Positions 19,235-27,197 of a stretch of DNA of 64,000 nt are shown here, piece by piece. Each line of letters starts with the position of its first letter. Positions within the stretch are counted from its first letter, which is position 1. Made by a program: the position numbers and the translations under genes. This stretch comes from Paludibacteraceae bacterium (GTDB lineage Bacteria > Bacteroidota > Bacteroidia > Bacteroidales > Paludibacteraceae). The notes beneath the pieces are model-generated. The model was not told where the DNA came from. It saw only the letters and a list, made by a program, of their open reading frames with translations, and ran no database searches. The stretch covers positions 1 through 64,000 of the forward strand of contig JAFTSS010000041.1 in the NCBI GenBank assembly GCA_017467185.1, in the 5' to 3' direction.

Positions 19235-20561
19235 ACAAAAGTTTACTAGCCAATTCCGATAACTCACTCCTTTCTCCCTTCACCAAATTAACATGAGCAA
19301 AAATATCTTGCCCCTTCATCTTATCAATCATATACACCAAACCATTCGATTGCATATCCAAATAAGGCTGATCAATCTGGTGAATATCTCCCGTAAACAC
19401 AATCTTCGTTCCCTCACCCGCACGCGTAATAATAGTCTTAATCTCATGTGGCGTCAAATTCTGCGCCTCATCAATAATAAAATAAGTATTACTCAAACTC
19501 CTACCACGAATATAAGCCAACGCCTCAATCACCAACTGCCCATTCTGTTGCATAACATCAATCTCATGCACCTCCTTACCCGAATACGACAACGCATGCT
19601 TTATCACATTCAAATTATCAAACAACGGTTGCATATACGGAGCCACCTTCTCTTGTGCATCACCAGGCAAAGCCCCTAAATCCTTATTCGACATCGCCAC
19701 AATCGGACGAGCCAACATCACCTGCTCATAATTCTCATGCTGAGTCAGTGCCGCAGCCAACGCCAACAACGTCTTACCAGTACCCGCACGACCTGTCAAT
19801 GCAATCAACTGTATCTCAGGGTCAAGCAAAACATCCATCGCAAATGCCTGCTCTGCATTACGTGGCTCAATACCAAAATTACGCGACTTATTTACCCTAC
19901 GTATCACACCCTCACTCGCCACGTGTCGAGCCAACACACTCGCCCGGTTACTTTTCAATACAAAACACTCATTAGCTACAATATCATGCTGAAAATTAAA
20001 ATTCTCCGCATCCAATCCACCCTTCTCAGCATACAACTTATCAATCAACTCTGGCTCAATATTCTCAAATGTCTCATAATCCTTCTCAAACATATCAACA
20101 CTCGCCACCTTATCCGTAATGTAATCCTCTGCCAAACAACCCACTGCGCGAGCCTTCATCCGCAAATTCACATCCTTCGTAACAAGTATTGACTTCTGGC
20201 GCGGATGCTTCTTGCCAACCGCAATCGCTGCACCTAATATATAATGATCTGCCGTACGCTCCGTAAACGTCTCATTCAACTCCTCTGGCCACTCATTAGT
20301 AGGCAAAATATAAAGCCTACCCTTTCCCTCTCCTAAGGAAGCTCCCTTTGTAACAAAATCTTTATTCTCAACCACTTCATCCAACTCACGAGCAAACTGA
20401 CGAGCATTAAAATTAATCTGATCATTTCCCTTCTTAAACTTATCCAACTCCTCAAGCACAACCATCGGCAAATAAATGTCATTCTCCTCAAAGTTATAAA
20501 TCGCTTTGAAATCATGAAGCACTACATTAGTGTCCAAAATAAAATTCTTCTTTGCTCCCAT
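19233..20561 (-). CDS. PIN-PhoH fusion ATPase
   Basis: This 442-residue protein joins an N-terminal PIN RNase domain (residues 1-150) to a PhoH P-loop domain (about 235-442). PIN acidic residues are visible in LDTNVVLHD (Asp10), LEELDKF, TADHYILG and VTKDVNLR. PhoH motifs are Walker A GRAGTGKT (257-264), the LARPIVAMSNKDLGALPGD block, Walker B FIIDEAQN and FTGDIHQID. This architecture is the PhoH2 type, an ATP-driven RNA helicase/RNase in other bacteria, so an RNA-turnover role is likely. No antitoxin-like small gene precedes it. The catalytic residues all look intact. Confidence 0.95.
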   Translation of the reverse strand: MGAKKNFILDTNVVLHDFKAIYNFEENDIYLPMVVLEELDKFKKGNDQINFNARQFARELDEVVENKDFVTKGASLGEGKGRLYILPTNEWPEELNETFTERTADHYILGAAIAVGKKHPRQKSILVTKDVNLRMKARAVGCLAEDYITDKVASVDMFEKDYETFENIEPELIDKLYAEKGGLDAENFNFQHDIVANECFVLKSNRASVLARHVASEGVIRRVNKSRNFGIEPRNAEQAFAMDVLLDPEIQLIALTGRAGTGKTLLALAAALTQHENYEQVMLARPIVAMSNKDLGALPGDAQEKVAPYMQPLFDNLNVIKHALSYSGKEVHEIDVMQQNGQLVIEALAYIRGRSLSNTYFIIDEAQNLTPHEIKTIITRAGEGTKIVFTGDIHQIDQPYLDMQSNGLVYMIDKMKGQDIFAHVNLVKGERSELSELASKLL

Positions 20562-20648
20562 AGTAATATAATTTAATGGTTAATAATTCGCTACAGTTCA
20601 ATCAATTACACACACTCCTACCTACTATCTACAAAATGATTCTTTGCA

Positions 20649-20680
20649 CTCTAAACTCTAAACTCTAAACTTTAAACTTT
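20649..20680. repeat. CTCTAAA heptamer array
   Basis: About 4.5 copies of a 7-bp unit (CTCTAAACTCTAAACTTTAA) in the gap between the divergent PhoH and folC genes. Confidence 0.85.
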
Positions 20681-20709
20681 TTCTGCTTGTAAAGTTACAA
20701 AAAAAATAT

Positions 20710-20717
20710 TACATTTG
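20710..20717 (+). promoter_or_regulatory. Bacteroidetes -7 box (TACATTTG) for folC
   Basis: A TAnnTTTG match lies 57 bp before the folC ATG. The heptamer array containing the start codon lies downstream of it. Confidence 0.65.
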
Positions 20718-20749
20718 CACAAAAGTTTGAATAAAAACTTATATCCCCT

Positions 20750-20788
20750 AATTATGAATTACGAATTATGAATTATGAATTATTCTAA
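20750..20788. repeat. GAATTAT heptamer array containing the folC start codon
   Basis: Units TATGAATTACGAATTATGAA follow each other. Each unit supplies an ATG, but the 7-bp period shifts the frame: the ATGs at 20754 and 20768 run into stops after a few codons, and only 20775 opens folC. Confidence 0.9.
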
Positions 20789-22001
20789 CGCTATCGAAAT
20801 TCTTTATAATCAAGCACCTATGTTTCAAAACATAGGCAAACGCGCATATAAAACCGGACTTGAAACCACATACGAATTAGACGAAATTTTTCAACATCCA
20901 CACCACAAATTTCGTACCATCCACGTCGCAGGCACTAACGGAAAAGGCAGTTGCTCTCATCTCACCGCCGCCGTTCTCCAATCTGCAGGCTACAAAGTAG
21001 GTCTCTACACATCGCCTCACCTCAAAGACTTCCGCGAACGCATCCGCATCAATGGCGAAATGATTAGCGAAGAAGCAGTATGCGAATTTGTCGAATTAGC
21101 CCAACCCATCATTGCTGAACTTCAACCCTCGTTCTTCGAAATCACCACAGCAATGGCTTTTCGCTATTTCGCAATGCAAAACGTCGATGTCGCAGTCATC
21201 GAAGTCGGACTCGGAGGTCGCCTTGACTGCACCAACATCATCACCCCCGAAATCAGCATAATCACTAACATCAGCATCGACCACACCGACCTACTTGGCG
21301 CCACTCTACCTGAAATAGCCCGTGAAAAAGCTGGCATCATAAAACATAGCATCCCAGCCATCATAGGCGAACGCCAGCCCGAAGTAGCGCAAGTATTCAT
21401 CGACAAAGCTGCCGAAGTAAAAACCGAATTATACTTCGCTTCTGATGAAATGGCTGACGCCGAACTCCCCAAGTGCGAAATGAAAGGCTACTACCAAGAC
21501 CGTAACCGCCGCACCGTACTCACAGCCATTCGCGAACTCCGCCGTCAAGGGCACTTCATCATACCCGACCAAGCCATCATCGACGGCTTCGCACAAGTAT
21601 GTCACCTCACAGGCATCATGGGTCGCTGGCAACTAATCTCCGAAAATCCACGAATCATCTGCGATACCGGACACAACGAAGCAGGCATAAAATTCGTTGC
21701 CGAACAACTTTTGCACGAAAAATACAACAATTTACGAATAATTATAGGCATGGTAAGCGACAAAAAAATAGATAAAGTACTCGCATTACTACCTAAAAAT
21801 GCAATTTATTACTTCACAAAAGCACAAATTCCACGTGCGCTTAATGAAATCGATCTTCAAAATCAAGCAATGGAGTACGGACTACAAGGCAACACCTATC
21901 CTACTATAAAACAAGCACTTGAGCAAGCCAAACAAGACTATTCCGAAGGCGATTTAATCTTCGTAGGAGGTAGTAATTTTACAGTAGCTGAAATTTTATA
22001 G
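20775..22001 (+). CDS. folC: bifunctional folylpolyglutamate / dihydrofolate synthase
   Basis: This 408-residue Mur-ligase-type enzyme adds L-glutamate to dihydropteroate and to reduced folates in the cytoplasm. Motifs: P-loop VAGTNGKGSCSH (about 51-62), TSPHLKDFRERIRING, the FEITTAMAF segment, EVGLGGRLDCTN, SIDHTDLLG and the C-terminal CDTGHNEAG. Length is normal. The start ATG is the last one in a GAATTAT array, so the first three residues (MNY) are repeat-derived. The downstream tRNAs have their own promoter. Confidence 0.96.
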   Translation: MNYSNAIEILYNQAPMFQNIGKRAYKTGLETTYELDEIFQHPHHKFRTIHVAGTNGKGSCSHLTAAVLQSAGYKVGLYTSPHLKDFRERIRINGEMISEEAVCEFVELAQPIIAELQPSFFEITTAMAFRYFAMQNVDVAVIEVGLGGRLDCTNIITPEISIITNISIDHTDLLGATLPEIAREKAGIIKHSIPAIIGERQPEVAQVFIDKAAEVKTELYFASDEMADAELPKCEMKGYYQDRNRRTVLTAIRELRRQGHFIIPDQAIIDGFAQVCHLTGIMGRWQLISENPRIICDTGHNEAGIKFVAEQLLHEKYNNLRIIIGMVSDKKIDKVLALLPKNAIYYFTKAQIPRALNEIDLQNQAMEYGLQGNTYPTIKQALEQAKQDYSEGDLIFVGGSNFTVAEIL

Positions 22002-22043
22002 AAAAAAATATCAAATAAATTTTGTAGTTTCAAAAAAAAGTCG

Positions 22044-22051
22044 TAACTTTG
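22044..22051 (+). promoter_or_regulatory. tRNA promoter (-7 TAACTTTG, -33 TTTG)
   Basis: The -7 box lies 23 bp before the first tRNA. TTTG at 22021-22024 gives a 19-bp spacer, a full Bacteroidetes promoter. Confidence 0.85.
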
Positions 22052-22074
22052 CATCGCTTTTCTGAGAAAGAAAA

Positions 22075-22149
22075 GGGCGTTTAGCTCAGCTGGTTCAGAG
22101 CATCTGCCTTACAAGCAGAGGGTCGGCGGTTCGAATCCGTCAACGCCCA
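22075..22149 (+). tRNA. tRNA-Val (anticodon TAC), copy 1
   Basis: A 75-nt cloverleaf. The acceptor stem is GGGCGTT/AACGCCC with discriminator A. The anticodon loop CTTACAA lies in the TCTGC/GCAGA stem, giving anticodon TAC for GUA valine codons. The T-arm has GTTCGAATC. CCA is not encoded. Confidence 0.97.
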
Positions 22150-22207
22150 CTACAAAATACATATCCCTCAATCTAATTCAATACAACATTCATAGCCTAG
22201 AAGGCAA

Positions 22208-22241
22208 TAATTATGAATTGTGAATTATGAATTATGCATTG
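22208..22241. repeat. GAATTAT / GAATTGT heptamer array
   Basis: About 34 bp of 7-bp units (TTATGAATTGTGAATTATGA) between the two tRNA genes. Confidence 0.85.
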
Positions 22242-22245
22242 AAAA

Positions 22246-22320
22246 GGGCGTTTAGCTCAGCTGGTTCAGAGCATCTGCCTTACAAGCAGAGGGTCGGCGG
22301 TTCGAATCCGTCAACGCCCA
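22246..22320 (+). tRNA. tRNA-Val (anticodon TAC), copy 2
   Basis: Identical over 75 nt to copy 1, including four A just before it. No separate -7 box is seen, so it probably relies on the upstream promoter. A terminator hairpin follows at once. Confidence 0.97.
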
Positions 22321-22550
22321 CAAACAAATAAAGAGTGAGAGAACAAAAGTTCTCTCTTTTTTTTATTATACCCTTAAAGGCCAAACTTGTTTGGACAAAG
22401 AAGGGTATAATAAAAAAAAAGAAATACTCAGTATTTCACTCTTTATTTGTTTGTGCTTAACTCCCCCGAGCAGGGAATACGGATATGCAATCCGGCAACA
22501 CTACCCTTCAAGGCCAAACTTGTTTGGACGAAGAAGGGTATAATAAAAAA
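22319..22550. repeat. nested inverted repeats downstream of tRNA-Val
   Basis: A perfect 20-bp inverted repeat (CACAAACAAATAAAGAGTGA, 22319-22338, and 22436-22455) encloses three hairpins. They are GAGAGAACaaaaGTTCTCTC plus T-run (22337-22364, the tRNA terminator); TATACCCTT...AAGGGTATA with inner CCAAACttGTTTGG (22367-22409); and GAAATACTcAGTATTTC (22421-22437). The left arm starts with the last two bases of the tRNA. A second copy of the CCAAAC hairpin lies at 22503-22550, and CGGATatgcaATCCG lies between. No gene is visible. Confidence 0.85.
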
Positions 22551-22578
22551 GGCAACTAAACAATTAGTTGCCTTTTTT
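22545..22578. terminator. intrinsic terminator
   Basis: GGCAACTAA, 4-base loop, TTAGTTGCC, flanked by A-run and T-run. It lies 15 bp after the DUF3276 stop on the minus strand. Confidence 0.9.
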
Positions 22579-22592
22579 ATTTAATTCTCAAA

Positions 22593-23009
22593 TTAGATTT
22601 CGAAATCTACATCAAAATCATATTTTTTCTCTTCTGTTGCAGGAGCAGCCTCTACTACAGGAGCCTCTTCTATAACAGCAGAAGCAGGTTGTTCGTTACG
22701 ATAACTACGGAACTCACGAATATCACGTGCACCATTAGCAGCATTGTTTTCATTGATAAAACCAATAATTTCAGTCAACGCATCTGTGAACTTCTCAAAA
22801 TCTTCTTTATAAAGGAAAATTTTGTGTTTTTCATACATTACAGGAGCATTTTCATCTTCTGCGAATTTCTTCTTACTCTCAGTGATTGCAAGAAATAAAT
22901 CATTGTTACGACTACGTTTCACATCAAGGTAATAAATACGTTTACCTGCTTTTACCGACTTAGAGAACACAATTTCTTGCTCTTTTCTCTCATTTTTGAA
23001 TTCTTCCAT
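22593..23009 (-). CDS. DUF3276 family protein (PUR-alpha-like)
   Basis: This 138-residue cytoplasmic protein belongs to a small Bacteroidetes family with a PUR-alpha-like nucleic-acid-binding fold. Residues 1-90 hold the domain (EIVFSKSVKAGKRIYYLDVK, NDLFLAITESKKKF, KIFLYKEDFEKFTDALTEII). The C-terminus (ASAVIEEAPVVEAAPATEEK) is an acidic/Ala/Pro-rich tail. The start at 23009 (MEEFKN) is preferred over the frame's first start at 23057, because family members begin near this Met and the 16 extra residues look like translated leader. A role in RNA or DNA binding is inferred from the fold only. Confidence 0.88.
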   Translation of the reverse strand: MEEFKNERKEQEIVFSKSVKAGKRIYYLDVKRSRNNDLFLAITESKKKFAEDENAPVMYEKHKIFLYKEDFEKFTDALTEIIGFINENNAANGARDIREFRSYRNEQPASAVIEEAPVVEAAPATEEKKYDFDVDFEI

Positions 23010-23413
23010 ATCAATACAACTCTGTTTTAAACACCTGACTATCAATAAGTCAAGCAAATTAAATTTGTTTTGTTAAGATAAATAAATAAAGTTTATTTTC
23101 AATCTCCAAAGTTGTAATTTTTTTTTGACATGACAAAATATTTTTTAATATTTTTTCAAAAAAAATCATTTTAATCCTTGAATAAATATATACATCGCTA
23201 ATAAACAATACATTACATATATTTTTTCAATTTTCAATTTTCAAAGTTTAAATTTCAATTGCTCCTCTCAAGGTTTTTTTGTAACTTTGCAAATCATCAG
23301 ATAAAAGATAAAAGACACGAGATAATAGACTTAAAAAAGTCAAAAATATCACACATTCTGTGTCTCGTATCTCGTGTCTAAAATCTAACATCTAAACCCA
23401 TCATTTAAGCGTA
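23010..23413. other. AT-rich divergent intergenic region with two repeat families
   Basis: This 404-bp gap holds no supported gene. It has a TTTTCAA heptamer array (23224-23260), a -7 box for nusB, and two AGATAAA / CTCGTGTCT arrays (23298-23330 and 23359-23397). The rest is poly-A/T-rich. Confidence 0.8.
23282..23289 (+). promoter_or_regulatory. Bacteroidetes promoter for nusB (TAACTTTG)
   Basis: A -7 box with TTG at 23259-23261 (20-bp spacer). The leader to the nusB ATG is about 120 nt and is largely made of tandem repeats. Confidence 0.7.
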
Positions 23414-24394
23414 ATGATTAATAGAGCTCTTTTAAGAATTAAAGTAGCACAAGTTTTGTATGCTTGCTTTGCAAAAGAAAACACCGACCTTACAGCCGCT
23501 GAAAACGAATTGCAATTAAGCATGCAAAAATCGTATGATTTATATCACTACATATTGCTACTCATTGCAGAATCTCGCAGATATACAGAAGTCAAAGCAG
23601 ATTCACTCCGCGATCGTATCGGTGGAGTACGTGTAAACGAAATGTTCAACGAACAATTCATGAACAACAAGTTTGCACGTCAATTAGGCGAAAACACCGA
23701 ATTATATTCTTATGCCAATGAACGCGGATTATCATGGGCAGAAGATACAGACTTCATAAAATATTTAATATCGCAAATCAATCGTCGCGAATATTACGTT
23801 CTTTACACTGCTAAAAAGAAACCATCATACGGCGAAGACAAAAAATTTTGGCGCGATATTCTCGCTAACGAATTTCAAGAAAACGAACAATTCGATCAAC
23901 TAATCGAACAAAAATCTATCTATTGGAGCGATGATGTAGATATTGTTTTAAGTTTTGTAGAAAAAACAATCAAACAATTCAAAGAAGAAAACGGAGCAGA
24001 CCAACCTCTTCTCCCTATGTTCAAAGACGAAGCTGACAAGACGTTTGCAATCAAACTACTTGACTCTGTTATCCTCCATAATTCAGAATTAGAGAATATA
24101 ATAACTAAATATCTCATTGACTGGGACATTGATCGCGTTGCAATGATGGATCTTGTCATTCTCAAAGCTGCGATTGCCGAACTACTCTATTTCTCAACTA
24201 TTCCTGTAAACGTAACTCTTGACGAATATATCGAACTTGCTAAATTCTATGGCACCAAGAAAAGCAGTAAATTCATCAATGGCGTACTCGACAAAGTTGT
24301 GAAAGACCTTCGCGAAACAAGCGAACTCAGCAAATTCAAACTTGTTGACAAAAAGAAAAAAGACAAAAAAGCAATTGAAACTGAAACAGAATAA
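23414..24394 (+). CDS. nusB: transcription antitermination factor NusB (long form)
   Basis: This 326-residue protein is more than twice the E. coli length, as is usual in Bacteroidetes. The start MINRALLRIKVAQVLYACFA and the C-terminal block (DWDIDRVAMMDLVILKAAIA, IPVNVTLDEYIELAKFYGT, FINGVLDKV) are the NusB fold that binds boxA RNA with NusE. The middle 150 residues are a family-specific insertion. A Lys-rich tail (KKKKDKKA) closes it. It is first of a row nusB-yajC-ybbR-coaE-mtgA, separated from yajC by 170 bp of repeats. Confidence 0.95.
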   Translation: MINRALLRIKVAQVLYACFAKENTDLTAAENELQLSMQKSYDLYHYILLLIAESRRYTEVKADSLRDRIGGVRVNEMFNEQFMNNKFARQLGENTELYSYANERGLSWAEDTDFIKYLISQINRREYYVLYTAKKKPSYGEDKKFWRDILANEFQENEQFDQLIEQKSIYWSDDVDIVLSFVEKTIKQFKEENGADQPLLPMFKDEADKTFAIKLLDSVILHNSELENIITKYLIDWDIDRVAMMDLVILKAAIAELLYFSTIPVNVTLDEYIELAKFYGTKKSSKFINGVLDKVVKDLRETSELSKFKLVDKKKKDKKAIETETE

Positions 24395-24400
24395 GTTGAA

Positions 24401-24559
24401 AATTATAGAGATTATAATTGCTATAGTAACCATATAAAAACTATAGAAGCTATAGAAACTATAGGAGCTATAAAAGCTATAGAAACTATAGAAAAAAAGC
24501 TAAAACACTAATAACTAATCATTAATAACTAATCATTAATAACTAATCATTAATAACTA
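24401..24559. repeat. CTATAG array followed by TAACTAATCATTAA array
   Basis: 24401-24493 holds CTATAG-family units (CTATAGAAGCTATAGAAACT). 24509-24559 holds about 3.5 copies of a 14-bp unit (ATAACTAATCATTA). Two unrelated families sit side by side between nusB and yajC. Confidence 0.9.
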
Positions 24560-24565
24560 TAAAAA

Positions 24566-24898
24566 ATGTTGACAACAATTTTATTACAAGCAGCTACTGC
24601 TGCTGAAGGCGCACAAGGCGCAGGTTGGATGAATATGGTAATGTTGCTTCTCATCTTCGTTATCTTCTATTTCTTTATGATTCGTCCACAAACTAAACGC
24701 CAAAAAGAAATCAAAAAATTCCAAGATTCTCTTGAAAATGGCAAAACTATAATCACACAAGGTGGCATTTATGGCCGCGTACGTGAAGTAAAAGACAATT
24801 ATGTACTCGTAGAAATAGCTGATGGTGTAAAAATCCGCGTTAATAAAAACATGGTATTCGATTCACCAGAAGACGCATCACAACAAACTACAAAATAA
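24566..24898 (+). CDS. yajC: preprotein translocase subunit YajC
   Basis: This 110-residue accessory protein of SecDF-YajC at the inner membrane has one N-terminal helix (MVMLLLIFVIFYFFMIRP), then the conserved QTKRQKEIKKFQDSLENG and the KVRVNKNMV-like end (KIRVNKNMVFD). Length is normal. The next gene starts 8 bp later. Confidence 0.95.
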   Translation: MLTTILLQAATAAEGAQGAGWMNMVMLLLIFVIFYFFMIRPQTKRQKEIKKFQDSLENGKTIITQGGIYGRVREVKDNYVLVEIADGVKIRVNKNMVFDSPEDASQQTTK

Positions 24899-24906
24899 TT
24901 CTAACT

Positions 24907-25896
24907 ATGAATTTCAAACGCTTTTTGGCATACATTAAGCGACAAGGAAATAAAGTTGCTACATTCTTGAAATCGCGAGATGTAGTAACTTTTTTGTTCT
25001 TTTTCCTCCTCGCTTTTTTTATGTGGTATATGTATAGCATTGGAACACAACGCGAAATAAGTCGTAAAATACCAATCAAATATGTTGGCATCCCCGATGA
25101 CGTTCAATTAGACAATCCTCTACCACAAAAATTAGGTTTTGTTATCAAAGACGAAGGTAAGACAATTTGGAGTTATAAAAAAAGTTTATTCGACACACTA
25201 ACCGTAGATTTATCTGAAACATTCAGTCAAAATAAAGTTGTAGAACTAAAATTTGAAGAACAATTCAACAAAATATTATCGCAACTTTCGCCGACAACAA
25301 AAGTTGTAGAATTAACACCTAATTATTTTACAACCAAATACATCCGTCTCTACTCAAAATCAGTACCTGTCGTACTAAGCAATGCAGTAAAATTGGCTCC
25401 TCAACACGTAATGTACGATACGATTTCTATTCAACCAAAACGTGTTACCATATTAGGCACCTCAGAAGCAATCGACTCCATTGCCTATCTATATATCGAA
25501 CCTATTTTAGGCGAATTTGATAAAACAAAAACTATTGTTGCAAACATCATAAAACCAGATGGTATAGAACTCAATCGTACATCTGTAAATGTTACAATAC
25601 CAGCCGAAATGTGTACTGAGAAAGAAGTTGTAGTGCCAATAAGTTTTGAAAATGTACCTGAAAACATCAATATCAAAACTTTTCCATCGGAAGTAAAAAT
25701 ACGCTTTAGTGTCAGTTTAAGTCACTATAATTCAGTTACGGAAGAGACATTTAAAGTCATCTTTAATTACGATGACCTCAAACTTCAAAACAATCCAAAC
25801 ACAAACACACTGCAATTAGATTACACCTCAGGCTATATCTTCAATATTCGATTAAATCCATCTGAAGTTGAATATGTTATCGAAAATGCAAACTAA
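24907..25896 (+). CDS. YbbR-like domain protein (CdaR-like)
   Basis: This 329-residue protein has one N-terminal membrane helix (about 22-41, VVTFLFFFLLAFFMWYMYSI). The periplasmic part contains YbbR-type beta repeats; EVVVPISFENVPENINIKTF and PSEVEYVIENAN near the end are typical. In Firmicutes, YbbR proteins regulate a diadenylate cyclase; no cdaA is next to it here. Its end overlaps the coaE start region, which implies tight coupling. The function in Bacteroidetes is unproven. Confidence 0.85.
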   Translation: MNFKRFLAYIKRQGNKVATFLKSRDVVTFLFFFLLAFFMWYMYSIGTQREISRKIPIKYVGIPDDVQLDNPLPQKLGFVIKDEGKTIWSYKKSLFDTLTVDLSETFSQNKVVELKFEEQFNKILSQLSPTTKVVELTPNYFTTKYIRLYSKSVPVVLSNAVKLAPQHVMYDTISIQPKRVTILGTSEAIDSIAYLYIEPILGEFDKTKTIVANIIKPDGIELNRTSVNVTIPAEMCTEKEVVVPISFENVPENINIKTFPSEVKIRFSVSLSHYNSVTEETFKVIFNYDDLKLQNNPNTNTLQLDYTSGYIFNIRLNPSEVEYVIENAN

Positions 25897-26491
25897 CAAA
25901 ACCATAAAAATAGGCATAACTGGGGGCATAGGATCTGGCAAAAGCGTCATATCTCACATACTCAAAACTATGGGCTACCCTATCTATGATTCGGATTCAT
26001 GGGCTAAAAAATTGATGAACGAAAACGAGGAAATCCGCAATTCGCTAATCCAACGATTCGGAGAAGCAACATATACAACCACTGGTTTGAATCGCCAATT
26101 TTTGGCACAACAAATCTTCAACAACAAAGAAAATCTCACTTTTGTAAATTCAGTCGTACACCCTGCCGTAGGCAAACATTTCCTACAATGGGCAGAACAA
26201 CAATACTCTAAATTAGTTTTCATCGAAAGTGCAATACTATTCAGTAGCGGTTTTAACAAGATTGTTGACAAAGTGATATTCGTTGATGCCCCACAAGAAA
26301 TACGACTACAACGGGCTATAACACGCGACAACTCAAATGCCGAAGCCGTGATGGCTCGCATCAAAAATCAAGCAGAAAACGACGCATTTGCTCGTACTCA
26401 TTCCGATTTTGTAATAAAAAACGACAACAAAACACTTATAACAAAACAAATTTTGTCAGCATTAAATAAAATAAATGACAGGGAAAAATAA
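25886..26491 (+). CDS. coaE: dephospho-CoA kinase
   Basis: This enzyme of about 201 residues phosphorylates dephospho-CoA in the last step of CoA synthesis. P-loop GITGGIGSGKS is near the N-terminus, followed by YPIYDSDSWAKKLM, VHPAVGKHF, ESAILFSSGF and the LID-like IRLQRAITRDN. The ATG at 25886 is chosen; 25874 (ATG) and 25868 (TTG) are in-frame alternatives that overlap ybbR more. It overlaps mtgA by 17 bp at its end. Confidence 0.94.
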   Translation: MQTNKTIKIGITGGIGSGKSVISHILKTMGYPIYDSDSWAKKLMNENEEIRNSLIQRFGEATYTTTGLNRQFLAQQIFNNKENLTFVNSVVHPAVGKHFLQWAEQQYSKLVFIESAILFSSGFNKIVDKVIFVDAPQEIRLQRAITRDNSNAEAVMARIKNQAENDAFARTHSDFVIKNDNKTLITKQILSALNKINDREK

Positions 26492-27197
26492 AAAGAAGAA
26501 AAAAACTCAAAAATCATTAGGACGGCGCATTTGGCAATACACATATCGCACCATTTTGATTTTATGGTTATTATCAATTGTGCATGTTGTTGCATTAAAA
26601 TATATACCCGTATATTTTACGCCACTGATGGTTTTACGCTCATGCCAATCCATTTTCGATGGTAAAGCCCCACGCAACGATAAAACGTGGATGCCTATTG
26701 AACAAATATCCCACAATCTTGTTGTTGCTTGCATCGCAAGCGAAGACAATCTTTTTCTAAAACACAACGGCTTCTCAGAACGAGCCATACGACAAGCACT
26801 AATCGAACGCCTCGAAGGCAAACGCATACGAGGAGGTAGCACCATCTCACAACAAACAGCGAAAAACGTTTTCACTTTTTGTTCGCGTACATGGTTCCGC
26901 AAAGGTATCGAAACCTACTACACTATTTTAATCGAACTAATTTGGGGGAAAGAACGAATAATGGAAGTTTATTTAAATGTTGTAGAATTAGGCGATGGGA
27001 TCTACGGTGTCGAAGCTGCATCACGCCACTATTGGGGAATACCTGCTAATAAATTATCAAAATCACAATCTGCTCTAATGGCAGCCGCTCTCCCAAATCC
27101 ACTACACTACAGCATAACCCGCCCAGGACCATACATGCAAAAACGCCAAAAACAGATATTAGATTTAATGCCTAAAATGGGCAAAATTGAATTTTAA
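26475..27197 (+). CDS. mtgA: monofunctional peptidoglycan transglycosylase
   Basis: This 240-residue GT51 enzyme polymerises lipid II into glycan strands at the inner membrane. A Lys-rich start (TGKNKKKKKTQ) precedes one membrane helix (about 28-50). Motifs: ASEDNLFLKHNGF (catalytic Glu), RGGSTISQQTAKN, KERIMEVYLNVVELG and YWGIPANKLSKSQSALMAAALPNP (two adjacent blocks). It has no transpeptidase domain. The convergent rodA stop shares bases with its own stop (27194-27197). Confidence 0.95.
   Translation: MTGKNKKKKKTQKSLGRRIWQYTYRTILILWLLSIVHVVALKYIPVYFTPLMVLRSCQSIFDGKAPRNDKTWMPIEQISHNLVVACIASEDNLFLKHNGFSERAIRQALIERLEGKRIRGGSTISQQTAKNVFTFCSRTWFRKGIETYYTILIELIWGKERIMEVYLNVVELGDGIYGVEAASRHYWGIPANKLSKSQSALMAAALPNPLHYSITRPGPYMQKRQKQILDLMPKMGKIEF

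Noticed and set aside
19233..20561. PIN-PhoH gene as a VapBC-type toxin-antitoxin pair
   Set aside because: No small antitoxin gene precedes it; the long PhoH domain points to the chromosomal PhoH2 type.
22456..22502. Fragment CCCCCGAGCAGGGAATACGG as a broken tRNA or riboswitch
   Set aside because: It forms only one 5-bp hairpin and no cloverleaf; no downstream gene is in the right orientation for a riboswitch.
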